Below are positions 41,176 to 48,975 of a stretch of DNA of 50,011 nucleotides, in pieces. A program made the translations under genes and the position numbers. The notes below the pieces were generated by a model that saw nothing but the letters and a program-made list of their open reading frames with translations, searched no databases and was not told the origin of the DNA. How positions within the stretch are numbered: position 1 is the first letter of the stretch; the number at the start of each line of letters is the position of its first letter. The stretch is from Elusimicrobia bacterium HGW-Elusimicrobia-1 (GTDB taxonomy: Bacteria > Elusimicrobiota > Endomicrobiia > PHAN01), in assembly GCA_002841695.1 (NCBI GenBank), contig PHAN01000010.1:1-50011 (forward strand), written 5' to 3'.

Positions 41176-41239
41176 TTGCGTCTCGCTTTTGGCTCAGAAT
41201 GAGACGCAAATAGTTTTGTTAATATTTAGTGAGACGCAA
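41176..41239 (+). promoter_or_regulatory. Triple GAGACGCAA site before res
   Basis: Three exact copies of a 9-base word: ttgcgtctc (inverse) at 41176-41184, gagacgcaa at 41201-41209 and at 41231-41239. The third copy ends 2 bases before the res start codon, in the place of a ribosome-binding site. The first two form an inverted repeat with a 16-base gap. It looks like an operator for a dimeric repressor of res, or a site for the Mod protein. Confidence 0.6.
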
Positions 41240-41241
41240 GA

Positions 41242-43893
41242 ATGAAACTCCACTTCGACCCGAACCAGCGATACCAGATTGAGGCGATAAACTCTGTCGT
41301 CGACATCTTCGAGGGCCAGCCGCTAAACAAGAGCGATTTTGAGTTTTCGCTCAAACCCGCCGCGGGCGGACTTTTCTTCGGCGAAAACGGCGTCGGCAAC
41401 AACCTTATTCTCTCCGAAAAACAGATTCTCGAAAACCTCCGTGTCGTTCAGGCAAAAAACGGCATCAGGCAGTCGAAGGAACTCGACGGGATGAACTTTT
41501 CCGTCGAGATGGAAACCGGAACCGGCAAGACATACGTCTATCTGAGAACCATTTACGAACTAAATAAAAACTACGGCTTCAAGAAGTTCATAATAGTCGT
41601 GCCGAGCGTCGCCATTAGGGAGGGCGCGCTCAAAAACCTTGAAATCACCGAGGAACACTTCCGCTCTCTCTACGGCAAAACCCCGGCCAATTACGAGGTC
41701 TACGACGCCGCCAAGGTGTCGGGCATAAGAAACTTCGCGCTCAGCAATTCCGTTCAGATTCTCGTCATAAACATCGATTCATTCGCCAAAGATATAAACA
41801 TAATGAACCGCCCCAACGATAAACTCAACGGAAGAAAACCCGTGGAGTTTCTACAGTCGGTCCGGCCTGTCGTCATCGTGGACGAGCCGCAGAATATGGA
41901 GACCCAAATAAGAAAGGCCGCCATAGCGAACCTGAACCCTTGCTGCACTCTCCGCTATTCGGCCACGCACACCAATCTTTACAATCTCGTTTACAGTTTG
42001 AATCCCGTCAACGCCTACGATATGGGTCTCGTCAAACAAATCGAGGTGGACTCGGTTCTGACGGAGAATGATTTCAATCGTGCGTTCGTTCAACTTGAAA
42101 GCGTCTCCTCGACGAAAACCAGGACATCGGCGAAAATACGCATAGACATTAACGGCAAAAAAGGCGTTGAGCGAAAAATCGTGACCGCAAAAGTCGGCGA
42201 CGACCTTTATGAATTATCGAACAAAAGAGAGAACTACAAAACCGGCTATATCGTCAACGAAATAGATGTTTCCAATCAATGCGTAACCTTTTCGAGCGGC
42301 GATATGCTTCGCGTGGGCGACTCGCGCGGCGGTCTGCGCGACGAAGTGATGAAAGAGCAGATGCGAAAGACCGTCGAAGAGCATTTTCAGAAGGAAAGAA
42401 AGTACAAAGAAAAAGGTGTCAAGGTACTTTCGCTTTTCTTTATAGACCGCGTGGCAAACTACCGCGCCTACGACGACGCCGGCAATTCTCAAAAGGGAAA
42501 GTTCGCGCTATGGTTTGAAGAAATATACAAGGCGCTCGCCGAAAAAGAAGCGTTCAAGGGTGTGATTCCATTTGACGCCGGCAAAGTCCATAACGGATAT
42601 TTCGCCCAGGACAAAAAGGGGATTTTCAAGGACTCGTCGGAAAACCGCGAAACGCAGGCCGACGACAACGCCTATCATTTGATAATGAAGGACAAAGAAA
42701 AACTCCTCGACCCCGCTAATTCTTTGAGGTTCATATTCAGTCACTCGGCATTGAGAGAGGGCTGGGACAACCCGAATGTATTTCAGATTTGCACGCTCAA
42801 CGAAACCCGCTCGGAGCTAAAAAAACGTCAGGAAATCGGCCGCGGTTTGCGGCTCTGTGTCAACCAGAACGGCGACAGGATACTCGACAAGAACGTCAAC
42901 ATTCTGACCGTAGTGGCGAACGAAAGTTACGACGACTTCGCGTCCAAACTCCAGAAGGAAATCCAGGAAGATTGCGGCGTGGAGTTTACCGGCAGATTGA
43001 AAGACAAGCGTGACAGAAAAAAGGTTTCGCTGCGGAAGGGTTACGAAGCCGACGCAAGGTTTATCGAACTCTGGAACAAAATCAAGCACAAGACGACTTA
43101 TAATGTCGAATATGAAACCGCCGAACTGATTAAGAGGGCTTCGTCGGCGATAAACAAGATGCCGGCGGCGCGCGCTCCCGTCATAAAAAGTGTTAAAACA
43201 CATTTGGAGATGCTTCGTGAAGGTGTCGGCGGAAAGCAGGTCGGCATAAGCATAAGAGAAGCGTACGACACAAGTATCGAGGTGCCCGACATTCTCGGAT
43301 ATATTCAGGGTAAAACCGACCTCACGCGCTCGACGATACTCGATATTTTGAAAAAATCCGGACGCCTCGGCGACGCGCTCAAAAACCCGCAGTTGTTTCT
43401 CGATATGACCGTCGCCGAAATCAAAAACATTCTCAACGAAATGATGGTCGACGGCATCAAATACGAGAAAATCGGCGGTCAGGAATACTCGATGATGTTA
43501 TTCAAGGACGTCGAAATAGAAAGTTACATAGGAAATCTTTACAAAGTCAAGAATCAAGACAAGACCATCGCCGACCACATAGAAATCAGTTCTATGTCGG
43601 AAATAGAAAGAAAGTTTGCCGAGGACTGCGAGAACACCGAAAACGTGGAGTTTTTCTTCAAACTTCCGCGCGGCTTCAAAATAAAGACGCCGCTCGGCGA
43701 TTACACCCCCGACTGGGCGTTGATTTTCAAAAACGAAAAGAAACTCTACTTCGTCGCCGAGACCAAGGGCTCGCTCGACAAAATAGACCTTCGCGGCGGA
43801 GAAAACCTCAAAATCAAATGCGGCGCGGCGCACTTCAAAGAACTCCCCGGCGTGACTTTCAAAACGGCGACGAAACTTGAGGATTTGCTCTGA
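41242..43893 (+). CDS. res: Type III restriction enzyme, Res subunit
   Basis: 883 aa. Superfamily 2 helicase: METGTGKTYVY (Walker A, 93-97), IVDEPQNME (motif II near 214), RYSATHTN, and QEIGRGLRLCVN (motif VI near 530). A C-terminal PD-(D/E)xK nuclease follows, with TPDWALIF (about 822-830) and VAETKG (about 838-843). It forms a complex with Mod and cuts DNA at a distance from two inverted unmethylated sites. All motors and nuclease residues are intact. The start lacks a classical ribosome-binding site because gagacgcaag occupies the position. Three genes and 3.7 kb separate it from mod, which is unusual. Confidence 0.96.
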   Translation: MKLHFDPNQRYQIEAINSVVDIFEGQPLNKSDFEFSLKPAAGGLFFGENGVGNNLILSEKQILENLRVVQAKNGIRQSKELDGMNFSVEMETGTGKTYVYLRTIYELNKNYGFKKFIIVVPSVAIREGALKNLEITEEHFRSLYGKTPANYEVYDAAKVSGIRNFALSNSVQILVINIDSFAKDINIMNRPNDKLNGRKPVEFLQSVRPVVIVDEPQNMETQIRKAAIANLNPCCTLRYSATHTNLYNLVYSLNPVNAYDMGLVKQIEVDSVLTENDFNRAFVQLESVSSTKTRTSAKIRIDINGKKGVERKIVTAKVGDDLYELSNKRENYKTGYIVNEIDVSNQCVTFSSGDMLRVGDSRGGLRDEVMKEQMRKTVEEHFQKERKYKEKGVKVLSLFFIDRVANYRAYDDAGNSQKGKFALWFEEIYKALAEKEAFKGVIPFDAGKVHNGYFAQDKKGIFKDSSENRETQADDNAYHLIMKDKEKLLDPANSLRFIFSHSALREGWDNPNVFQICTLNETRSELKKRQEIGRGLRLCVNQNGDRILDKNVNILTVVANESYDDFASKLQKEIQEDCGVEFTGRLKDKRDRKKVSLRKGYEADARFIELWNKIKHKTTYNVEYETAELIKRASSAINKMPAARAPVIKSVKTHLEMLREGVGGKQVGISIREAYDTSIEVPDILGYIQGKTDLTRSTILDILKKSGRLGDALKNPQLFLDMTVAEIKNILNEMMVDGIKYEKIGGQEYSMMLFKDVEIESYIGNLYKVKNQDKTIADHIEISSMSEIERKFAEDCENTENVEFFFKLPRGFKIKTPLGDYTPDWALIFKNEKKLYFVAETKGSLDKIDLRGGENLKIKCGAAHFKELPGVTFKTATKLEDLL

Positions 43894-43926
43894 TGTGTGA
43901 AAGAATCTAAGGCGGAGGTGGAAGAA

Positions 43927-44058
43927 ATGGCAAAACTTGGAAGGTCAATTAAAGGTCACGCAGCTCTTAAAAGAAAAGCCAAAAAAATGGGCATAATAAT
44001 CTCGAAAGGGAAATTCGGCAGAGTCGCCAGTTTCCACGCACCAAGAAAAAAGAAATAG
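43927..44058 (+). CDS. 43-residue basic protein after res
   Basis: Short open frame with an excellent ribosome-binding site (ggcggaggtgg, 6 bases before ATG). The product begins MAKLGRSIKGHAALKRKAKK and ends with FHAPRKKK; about a third of residues are Lys or Arg. It lies 33 bases after res and could be co-transcribed with it. No family is recognised; nucleic-acid binding would fit the charge. Confidence 0.65.
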   Translation: MAKLGRSIKGHAALKRKAKKMGIIISKGKFGRVASFHAPRKKK

Positions 44059-44185
44059 ATTATTTACACTATTCGAATATTTCCAAAGCGTTATGCCCGA
44101 TTGCGTATGCCATTGTAGCCGCCGGGAATAGGCCTGATTTTGCCCTTGTAACGGACGAATCATTTGGGAAAATCCTTGCCATCTC

Positions 44186-44235
44186 AAATCCCCCCTCATT
44201 CCCCCTTTAATAAAGAGGGACAAGCGAGGGATTTT
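44186..44235. repeat. Inverted repeat of the AATCCCCC/GGGGGATTT family, copy 2
   Basis: Left arm aaatcccccctcattccccc, centre tttaataaag, right arm agggacaagcgagggatttt. It matches the copy at 2409-2456 in order and spacing with small changes, so it spans both core and island. It interrupts an open segment (44.06-44.19 kb, reading AYAIVAAGNRPDFALVTD) that may be another gene remnant. Confidence 0.7.
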
Positions 44236-44253
44236 CTACAAAGCCCAGAAAAA

Positions 44254-44397
44254 CAGGTAAAAGTTAAAAAATACGAACACCAAATTGACCAGATGGTTTA
44301 TAAATTATACGACATAACCGAAGATGAAAAAAATTGTAGCAGGATAAAATATGTTTTGTGGGCGATAATTGGTAAGCAAGAGAAGAAAAAAAGTTAA
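44254..44397 (+). pseudogene. Tail of a restriction-type DNA methyltransferase
   Basis: The frame reads QVKVKKYEHQIDQMVYKLYD then ITEDEKNCSRI. The segment IDQMVYKLYDITEDE is the characteristic C-terminal end of Eco57I/TaqI-like N6-adenine methyltransferases. Nothing upstream of it belongs to such an enzyme; the repeat at 44186-44235 precedes it directly. It is therefore a remnant, although a small functional peptide cannot be excluded. Confidence 0.6.
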
Positions 44398-44440
44398 GTC
44401 TGATTGCGCAAATAACATATAAAGCAAAGGAAGATTTGTT

Positions 44441-45895
44441 ATGGTTGATATAAAACAAATGAAAAAATATGTTCAAAAATATTCTGTTGAGCGTAATCAG
44501 CCCTGCTTATGTGGGAGTGGCAAGAAATATAAAAAATGCTGTGAGCCGTATATTGATGAAAGACAAAAAAATATTTCCAAAACTCCTGATTATGATGATT
44601 TAGCTATTAAATACTTAAATAAGAAACAATATGCTGAGGCAGAACTATATTTTAGAGCACATTTAACGCAATATATAATATGGTATAACGAGCAAACAAA
44701 ACCTTTTTATAAAGAAGAACCTGAGGCCGCAAAAGATATCTATCTAATCGATATTGATGCAATCAATGAAATTGCTGATTTTCTTGTTAAAGCATTGTAT
44801 CGGCAAAATAAAATCAAAGAAATACACCATTTATATGAGAACTTAGTTGATATTATTGATAACTCTGTATATCGTTTTTATATTGATACGCAAAGGGCAT
44901 ATTGGCTTGATTATGACAAAATGAATGATAAAGCAGTACTAATTATGGATGGATATTTAAACAAAGAACTTGATGAAATACCATTGACGTATCTCGGTAT
45001 AAAGTCATTAGTGTTTTATTTGTATTTTTTACATTTGAGATTACCAGCTGTCACTTCTTTCAAAATATTAGATAAATTACTCAGAGTAGCTGAAGACTAT
45101 TACTCTATGTTATATTTTTTAACTCAAAAGGCAAGGATTGCTTTCATGCATAATGATACTAATTTGGCTAAAACAAGCGCTGAACAACTCTTAAAAGAAT
45201 TACGGAAAATTTCATCTGCGGATATAAGTAATTCACGAGAAGTGTATGCTTTATTGCCCGATACATACCAAATGGTTGCCATAATTCTTAATGATGATAA
45301 ATACTATCGAAGTCTAATAGAGATATGTGAGCAGAATATTCTAAGATATCGGGAAGATAAGAAATTTTTAGCATCTCAATACCATGCAATAGGGCAAGCA
45401 TATACTAGTTTAAAAAAACTTGATAAAGCCAAAGAATCTATTTTAAAGTCACTAGCATTAGATAAAAGAGATGAATACCAATTAGACCTTGTAAAAGTAT
45501 TTTTGAAATTGGAAGAACAAAAAAGTGCATTAAAAGTACTTAATGAAATTAAGTACGATAAATTAGAAGAGAATTTAAAGATTGATTATTTATCGTACTT
45601 TGTTGATGTGGCTTTAACAAATAAGGACAAAAATATTGCTGTCCAAACCGAGAAGAAATTAGCAAATTTACGAATAGTCATTCCATATTTTCAGATGATG
45701 ACAAATGATTTTCGTTCCTTGCTATTAGATTTTATTTGTGGTAAATATGGAAATGATACGTTGATTATTCGCTTGAAAAAATTTGCTGCAAGAAACTTAA
45801 TATTACAACCCAACTTCTTTGGAATTGGTATTAACCTCAATGAAATATTGGTGCCTAAAGATAAAGGGGAAAATGGGAACGCTTTACATTTTTAG
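44441..45895 (+). CDS. SEC-C motif protein with TPR-like repeats
   Basis: 484 aa, A+T-rich. Residues 19-34 form a SEC-C zinc motif (NQPCLCGSGKKYKKCC; Cys22, 24, 33 and 34). The rest is helical with tetratricopeptide-like units, clearest near 315-375 (YHAIGQAYTSLKKLDKAKES, VFLKLEEQKSALKVLNEI). SEC-C domains bind SecB or other partners and are common fusions in defence and stress proteins. A kaggaag-type ribosome-binding site (aaaggaagattt) supports ATG 44441. It stands alone between a methyltransferase remnant and the cassette array. Its task is unknown. Confidence 0.75.
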   Translation: MVDIKQMKKYVQKYSVERNQPCLCGSGKKYKKCCEPYIDERQKNISKTPDYDDLAIKYLNKKQYAEAELYFRAHLTQYIIWYNEQTKPFYKEEPEAAKDIYLIDIDAINEIADFLVKALYRQNKIKEIHHLYENLVDIIDNSVYRFYIDTQRAYWLDYDKMNDKAVLIMDGYLNKELDEIPLTYLGIKSLVFYLYFLHLRLPAVTSFKILDKLLRVAEDYYSMLYFLTQKARIAFMHNDTNLAKTSAEQLLKELRKISSADISNSREVYALLPDTYQMVAIILNDDKYYRSLIEICEQNILRYREDKKFLASQYHAIGQAYTSLKKLDKAKESILKSLALDKRDEYQLDLVKVFLKLEEQKSALKVLNEIKYDKLEENLKIDYLSYFVDVALTNKDKNIAVQTEKKLANLRIVIPYFQMMTNDFRSLLLDFICGKYGNDTLIIRLKKFAARNLILQPNFFGIGINLNEILVPKDKGENGNALHF

Positions 45896-46042
45896 ATTTG
45901 AAAACTTGAAAAAATAATTTTGAGAAAATATTATTAAAAATCACTTAAAATATGATCCAACTTCCAAATACCAATTTATTTATCGGTAATATAAATGATC
46001 TTCGCAATGCAAACGATCAAGATTGGGCTTTCGTAGTCCGCT

Positions 46043-46070
46043 TTTACTTCTTATACGGACTGCATAATAT
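46043..46070 (+). promoter_or_regulatory. Possible promoter at the left edge of the cassette array
   Basis: tttact, a 16-base spacer and taatat lie just before the first cassette boundary (gttaggc at 46073). A stem gtccg/cggac overlaps the spacer. Integron arrays need an external promoter for promoterless cassettes, so the position is suitable, but the hexamers are only moderate. The preceding gap (45896-46042) is A+T-rich and holds nothing else clear. Confidence 0.25.
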
Positions 46071-46095
46071 ATGTTAGGCGTATCAAGGAGCCAGT

Positions 46096-46800
46096 GTGCC
46101 GAACACCAGAGCTGAAGCCTTGCGTGAGATACTTGACGATCTTGCAGCCTTTGAACTTGACCTAAACGCCTACTACGGCGATGCCGAACCCCAAGGCGTT
46201 TACGACAGCGTTCTCTCGGGCAAGATCAACAGCCTGCGCGCGTTCTGCCAAACACTGGGCTGGTCCGAACTTGTGGCCCATATGCAAGGTATGACACCGC
46301 TTCAATGTAACGCCGTTGAGTCCTTGGGCCGTATCAAGGGGTTCGTCATTCCAGAGGCACGCAGACTGCTCGCGGTATCCGACATTGAGAGCCCGCCTAG
46401 CCCAACACAGTGGTTCTGGCAGTTCGTGCATCCAAGAATATGCGCTCTCGCGCGTCCACGATATGAGGCCGGGTTCTTCGGCGACGCAGTCGAAGCGTCG
46501 TTCAAGGAGGTCAATGACGCCGTGAAGCGCATTGTCCGCGAGTCCGATGGACGAGAGTTGGACGGCGCCAGTCTAATGAGCACAGCCTTCTCGCCACAGA
46601 ATCCGGTCATTCGCCTTACGGAGCTATTGACCGAGACGGACCGCGGCATCCAACAGGGATACATGCAGATAATGGCCGGGTCCATGACGGGCATCCGCAA
46701 TCCGAAGGCTCACGAAAACCTGAATCCAGATAGCTCGAAGGCGTTACATATGATCTGCTTGGCAAGTCTGCTCATGCACAAGATTGACGAACGCATCTGA
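46096..46800 (+). CDS. TIGR02391-family protein (cassette 1)
   Basis: 234 aa with GTG start and an aaggag ribosome-binding site. The C-terminal half fits the TIGR02391 (Ymh) family: FKEVNDAVKRIVRES, MSTAFSPQNPVIRL, GYMQIMAGSMTGIRNPKAHE. The latter motif resembles a HEPN-type R-N-x-x-A-H. Family members occur in phages and defence islands and their role is not established. The gene is G+C-rich, unlike the A+T-rich gene before it, as expected for an independently acquired cassette. It ends 22 bases before the attC R'' box. Confidence 0.75.
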   Translation: MPNTRAEALREILDDLAAFELDLNAYYGDAEPQGVYDSVLSGKINSLRAFCQTLGWSELVAHMQGMTPLQCNAVESLGRIKGFVIPEARRLLAVSDIESPPSPTQWFWQFVHPRICALARPRYEAGFFGDAVEASFKEVNDAVKRIVRESDGRELDGASLMSTAFSPQNPVIRLTELLTETDRGIQQGYMQIMAGSMTGIRNPKAHENLNPDSSKALHMICLASLLMHKIDERI

Positions 46801-46822
46801 GGGCGTGCCAAGTGAAAGATAC

Positions 46823-46891
46823 GCCTAACCCTTCCATCGAGCGGACAGCCCGCGGCAAGCCGCGGTCTGCCGCTCATGTCAAACGTTCGGG
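46823..46891 (+). other. attC site of cassette 1
   Basis: R'' box GCCTAAC (46823-46829) and R' box GTTCGGG (46885-46891). Between them gagcggacagcccgcggc pairs with gccgcggtctgccgctc, leaving single unpaired bases on one arm, which is the folded-strand signal used by integron integrases. The boundary lies between G46885 and T46886. Confidence 0.85.
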
Positions 46892-46900
46892 ATACTAATA

Positions 46901-47410
46901 ATGAAAAGAATTCTGTTGTCTATCTTGCTCATCGGTGTCGCAACCCCATGTTTTGCCAAGGCGTACTATGCTGGAAAGAAGGAGATGATACAGAAAGCCG
47001 AAGTCATTGCCATCGTCAATATCACAAAGGTACAAGAGACAGAAAAGAAGGGGAATCACTGGACATACCGCCAGAAAGTATTAGGCACCGTGGAGCGTTG
47101 CCTGAAGGGGAATGCAAAAGGAGAGATCGAAATCTACGGGATGGAAACTTTCATCTGTGCCCAGTGTCGTTATGAGGCGGGACGATTCATCCTCTTCCTC
47201 CGGAGGGAAAAAGGGTTCTGGGTGGGCTCTAACTGGCATCTTGGTATTCGCTCAATTGCAAAAGATCAGGTTCAGTGGTTCAAGGGTGGTGAGAACCGTT
47301 TCGAGATGATGGGAACGCCTCTTGCTGACGTCGTTGACGAAATTGGCGCTGTCGTGAAAGAGCAGAAAAAGGGAACGCCTAACAAACCGGATGCAGGCGA
47401 CGGCAAATAG
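46901..47410 (+). CDS. Secreted protein of unknown function (cassette 2)
   Basis: 169 aa with a signal peptide (MKRILLSILLIGVATPCFA). The mature part holds AEVIAIVNITKVQETEK, VERCLKGNAKGEIEIYG and FICAQCRYEAGRFILFL with a Cys-x-x-Cys. This resembles small secreted domains of mixed beta type, but no enzyme motif is seen. The last ten codons and stop lie inside attC2, a common feature of cassette genes. It is the only gene of its cassette, 14 bases after the boundary. Confidence 0.75.
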   Translation: MKRILLSILLIGVATPCFAKAYYAGKKEMIQKAEVIAIVNITKVQETEKKGNHWTYRQKVLGTVERCLKGNAKGEIEIYGMETFICAQCRYEAGRFILFLRREKGFWVGSNWHLGIRSIAKDQVQWFKGGENRFEMMGTPLADVVDEIGAVVKEQKKGTPNKPDAGDGK

Positions 47411-47435
47411 CCGCGCCTGATCCGCAACGTTAGTC
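47377..47435 (+). other. attC site of cassette 2
   Basis: R'' GCCTAAC (47377-47383), R' GTTAGTC (47429-47435), 59 bases in total. The arms ggatgcaggcgacggc and gccgcgcctgatcc pair with two unpaired bases (a G and an A) on the left arm, the classical 59-base-element design. It overlaps the end of the secreted-protein gene. Confidence 0.9.
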
Positions 47436-47446
47436 TCGGGAAAAAT

Positions 47447-48220
47447 ATGAAACTGAACCCCGGTCACTTTATGCTTGCCGTCATTACGGCGATGTTTATA
47501 GCCGTAAACGCCAAAGCGGATCTTGAAGAACTTGATCCCGATGTGCAAGATAGACAACTTGCCATGGCCGAGGAGTTGTACATTAAAAAAGACGTAAATG
47601 GCCTGCTAAAACTCCTTAGAGATTCACACCTCTTCATCAAGACGGATGTTGCACTCAAGTTGGGACGACTTGGTGCAAGAGAATCCTTGGCGAACCTTCG
47701 GGAATACGACGAACACTACTCTCGCTTTGCATGTATGCCATCCGGCGAGTTTGGCGTCGCAATCATTCTCATTGAAAATAAAACTCCGGACAGCCAAAAG
47801 AAAGCCCTGCTTGCCATCGCCACGGAAACTGGTAACAAGACAAAGCACACACACAGCGTTATCAACGCAGCAGGAAGAGAACTCAGCAGGTTCGAGGGCG
47901 ATGATGTTATTAGCGCATTAGCGGATGTCAATACATATGGTGCTCAACATACAGTGCTTACGCTTCAATGCAAAAAGTTATCTACGTCAGATGCCATTGC
48001 AAAATGCATTACTGTCTTGGAAACTCACCAGACCCCACAGAAAGCCGAAGCTGCTCAATATCTTCTTGCAACTTTTGGCAGCAAAGCAGAATTGCCAGTC
48101 CAAGCACTGAAGGCCCGAATGGAAAAGAAAATAAACCCCACGGATCCGACTTTCACAATACCCAAGACGATAATAAATCGTTGCAATCGTATTCTGGAAA
48201 AGATTAAAGAGAAAGAATAG
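47447..48220 (+). CDS. Exported HEAT-like repeat protein (cassette 3)
   Basis: 257 aa with a signal peptide (MKLNPGHFMLAVITAMFI to about NAKA) and a helical mature part. Repeating units such as IKTDVALKLGRLGARESLAN and HQTPQKAEAAQYLLATFGSK suggest HEAT-like helices. A gggaaa ribosome-binding site is present. No known domain can be named. It belongs to the cassette starting at 47430 and ends next to the weak attC3. Confidence 0.7.
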   Translation: MKLNPGHFMLAVITAMFIAVNAKADLEELDPDVQDRQLAMAEELYIKKDVNGLLKLLRDSHLFIKTDVALKLGRLGARESLANLREYDEHYSRFACMPSGEFGVAIILIENKTPDSQKKALLAIATETGNKTKHTHSVINAAGRELSRFEGDDVISALADVNTYGAQHTVLTLQCKKLSTSDAIAKCITVLETHQTPQKAEAAQYLLATFGSKAELPVQALKARMEKKINPTDPTFTIPKTIINRCNRILEKIKEKE

Positions 48221-48286
48221 GTTAACCAATTACTGCACCCGAGCAAAATCGCAAGCGGTTTGGACAGGCGAGTTCTATCGTTAGTA
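48220..48286 (+). other. Degenerate attC site of cassette 3
   Basis: R' GTTAGTA at 48280-48286 is clear. The R'' counterpart (ggttaac at 48220-48226) departs from the RYYYAAC rule, and the internal hairpin is weak (actgcacc with ggcgagt). It is placed by position between two cassette genes and by the downstream gene starting 7 bases after it. Confidence 0.5.
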
Positions 48287-48292
48287 ACTCCA

Positions 48293-48973
48293 ATGGAAAC
48301 GAAGACACAAGCTTTGAATCGGCTATTCACTAGATGGATACGGACCTATCCGCAAACGGCCCACGACGGATTTCATCGAGATGGAATTATTGCCGAGAGG
48401 GAGTTCGCACGGCAACCTAACCGTATCCTTTTCGTTCTTGCCGAACCCAATAGCACCGGCGGTCGCTTCGTTCGTTATCGAGGCGCTGATCTTCGAAAAG
48501 TCTTTGGGGAGGAAAAACTTAACAAACCCTTAACACGGAATCTTGGGCTTTGGACTCAAATGCTTCTGGATGGCTCATCAAGATATCACGTCTTGAGCCC
48601 CAGCAAGTCGCAGGTTCAAATTCGGCGGATCGCGATAATGAATCTTAAGAAATTTAGCGGTTCAGGCAAGGCGGATTATGCTGGCATTGGCCTTCATGCT
48701 TGGCATGATCGTGCTTTCATTCGGCGACAGGTTGCCATAATTTCTCCGAACCTTATCATAACTTGCGGCGAGAGAATTCATAAGGTTTTCGGTGCTGTAA
48801 TGCATGATAATCGGTTCTGGTCAACTGAAACCAGTTGGAAATGGAACGTGGCGCCAGTTGAGAATGTTCAACATCCAGCGACGCGCGGTAGAAATACTCT
48901 CCCAGCATTTCGTCGTTTACGCGAAATCGCCCGCAAAAATCGGGTGCTAACAACGTGTTCCAGCCGACTGTAA
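48293..48973 (+). CDS. Uracil-DNA glycosylase-like protein (cassette 4)
   Basis: 226 aa from ATG 48293. It contains ILFVLAEPNSTG, IAIMNLKKFSG, SPNLIITCGERIHKVFG and VQHPATRG. In order and spacing these match the substrate-loop, Asn-Lys, P-x-x-I-x-x-G and H-P-[ST] landmarks of uracil-DNA glycosylase-like enzymes. Activity is not proven because the pattern is loose. The C-terminal residues (TTCSSRL) are encoded by the start of attC4. It is the last intact cassette gene. Confidence 0.55.
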   Translation: METKTQALNRLFTRWIRTYPQTAHDGFHRDGIIAEREFARQPNRILFVLAEPNSTGGRFVRYRGADLRKVFGEEKLNKPLTRNLGLWTQMLLDGSSRYHVLSPSKSQVQIRRIAIMNLKKFSGSGKADYAGIGLHAWHDRAFIRRQVAIISPNLIITCGERIHKVFGAVMHDNRFWSTETSWKWNVAPVENVQHPATRGRNTLPAFRRLREIARKNRVLTTCSSRL

Positions 48974-48975
48974 AA
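48945..48975 (+). other. Truncated attC site of cassette 4
   Basis: TGCTAAC (48945-48951) followed by aacgtgttccagccgactg is the left half of a standard attC. The right half and the R' box are missing, because sequence with an IS end begins at 48976. Confidence 0.65.

Larger units (their letters stand above)
46073..48975 (+). mobile_element. Integron-type gene cassette array (four cassettes, no integrase seen)
   Basis: Four + strand genes, each followed by an attC-like site, with cassette boundaries at gttaggc (46073), gttcggg (46885), gttagtc (47429) and gttagta (48280). The first cassette starts with GTTAGGCGTATC and its own attC begins with the exact reverse complement GATACGCCTAAC, as expected when a free circle closes on its attC. 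Genes face the same way, start shortly after the boundary and end at or inside the attC. No intI gene is present, so this is an isolated array or the distal end of an integron. Confidence 0.85.

Noticed and set aside
45955-46079. Full attC site (125 bases) upstream of cassette 1
   Set aside because: The R' box gttaggc and a gtccg/cggac stem are there, but the only R''-like word (atccaac) does not pair with it and the arms do not match. It may instead be an attI-like or secondary site.
46162-46700. Antisense frames in cassette 1
   Set aside because: The TIGR02391-type gene on the + strand fits family motifs, ribosome-binding site and cassette layout; the antisense frames have none of these.
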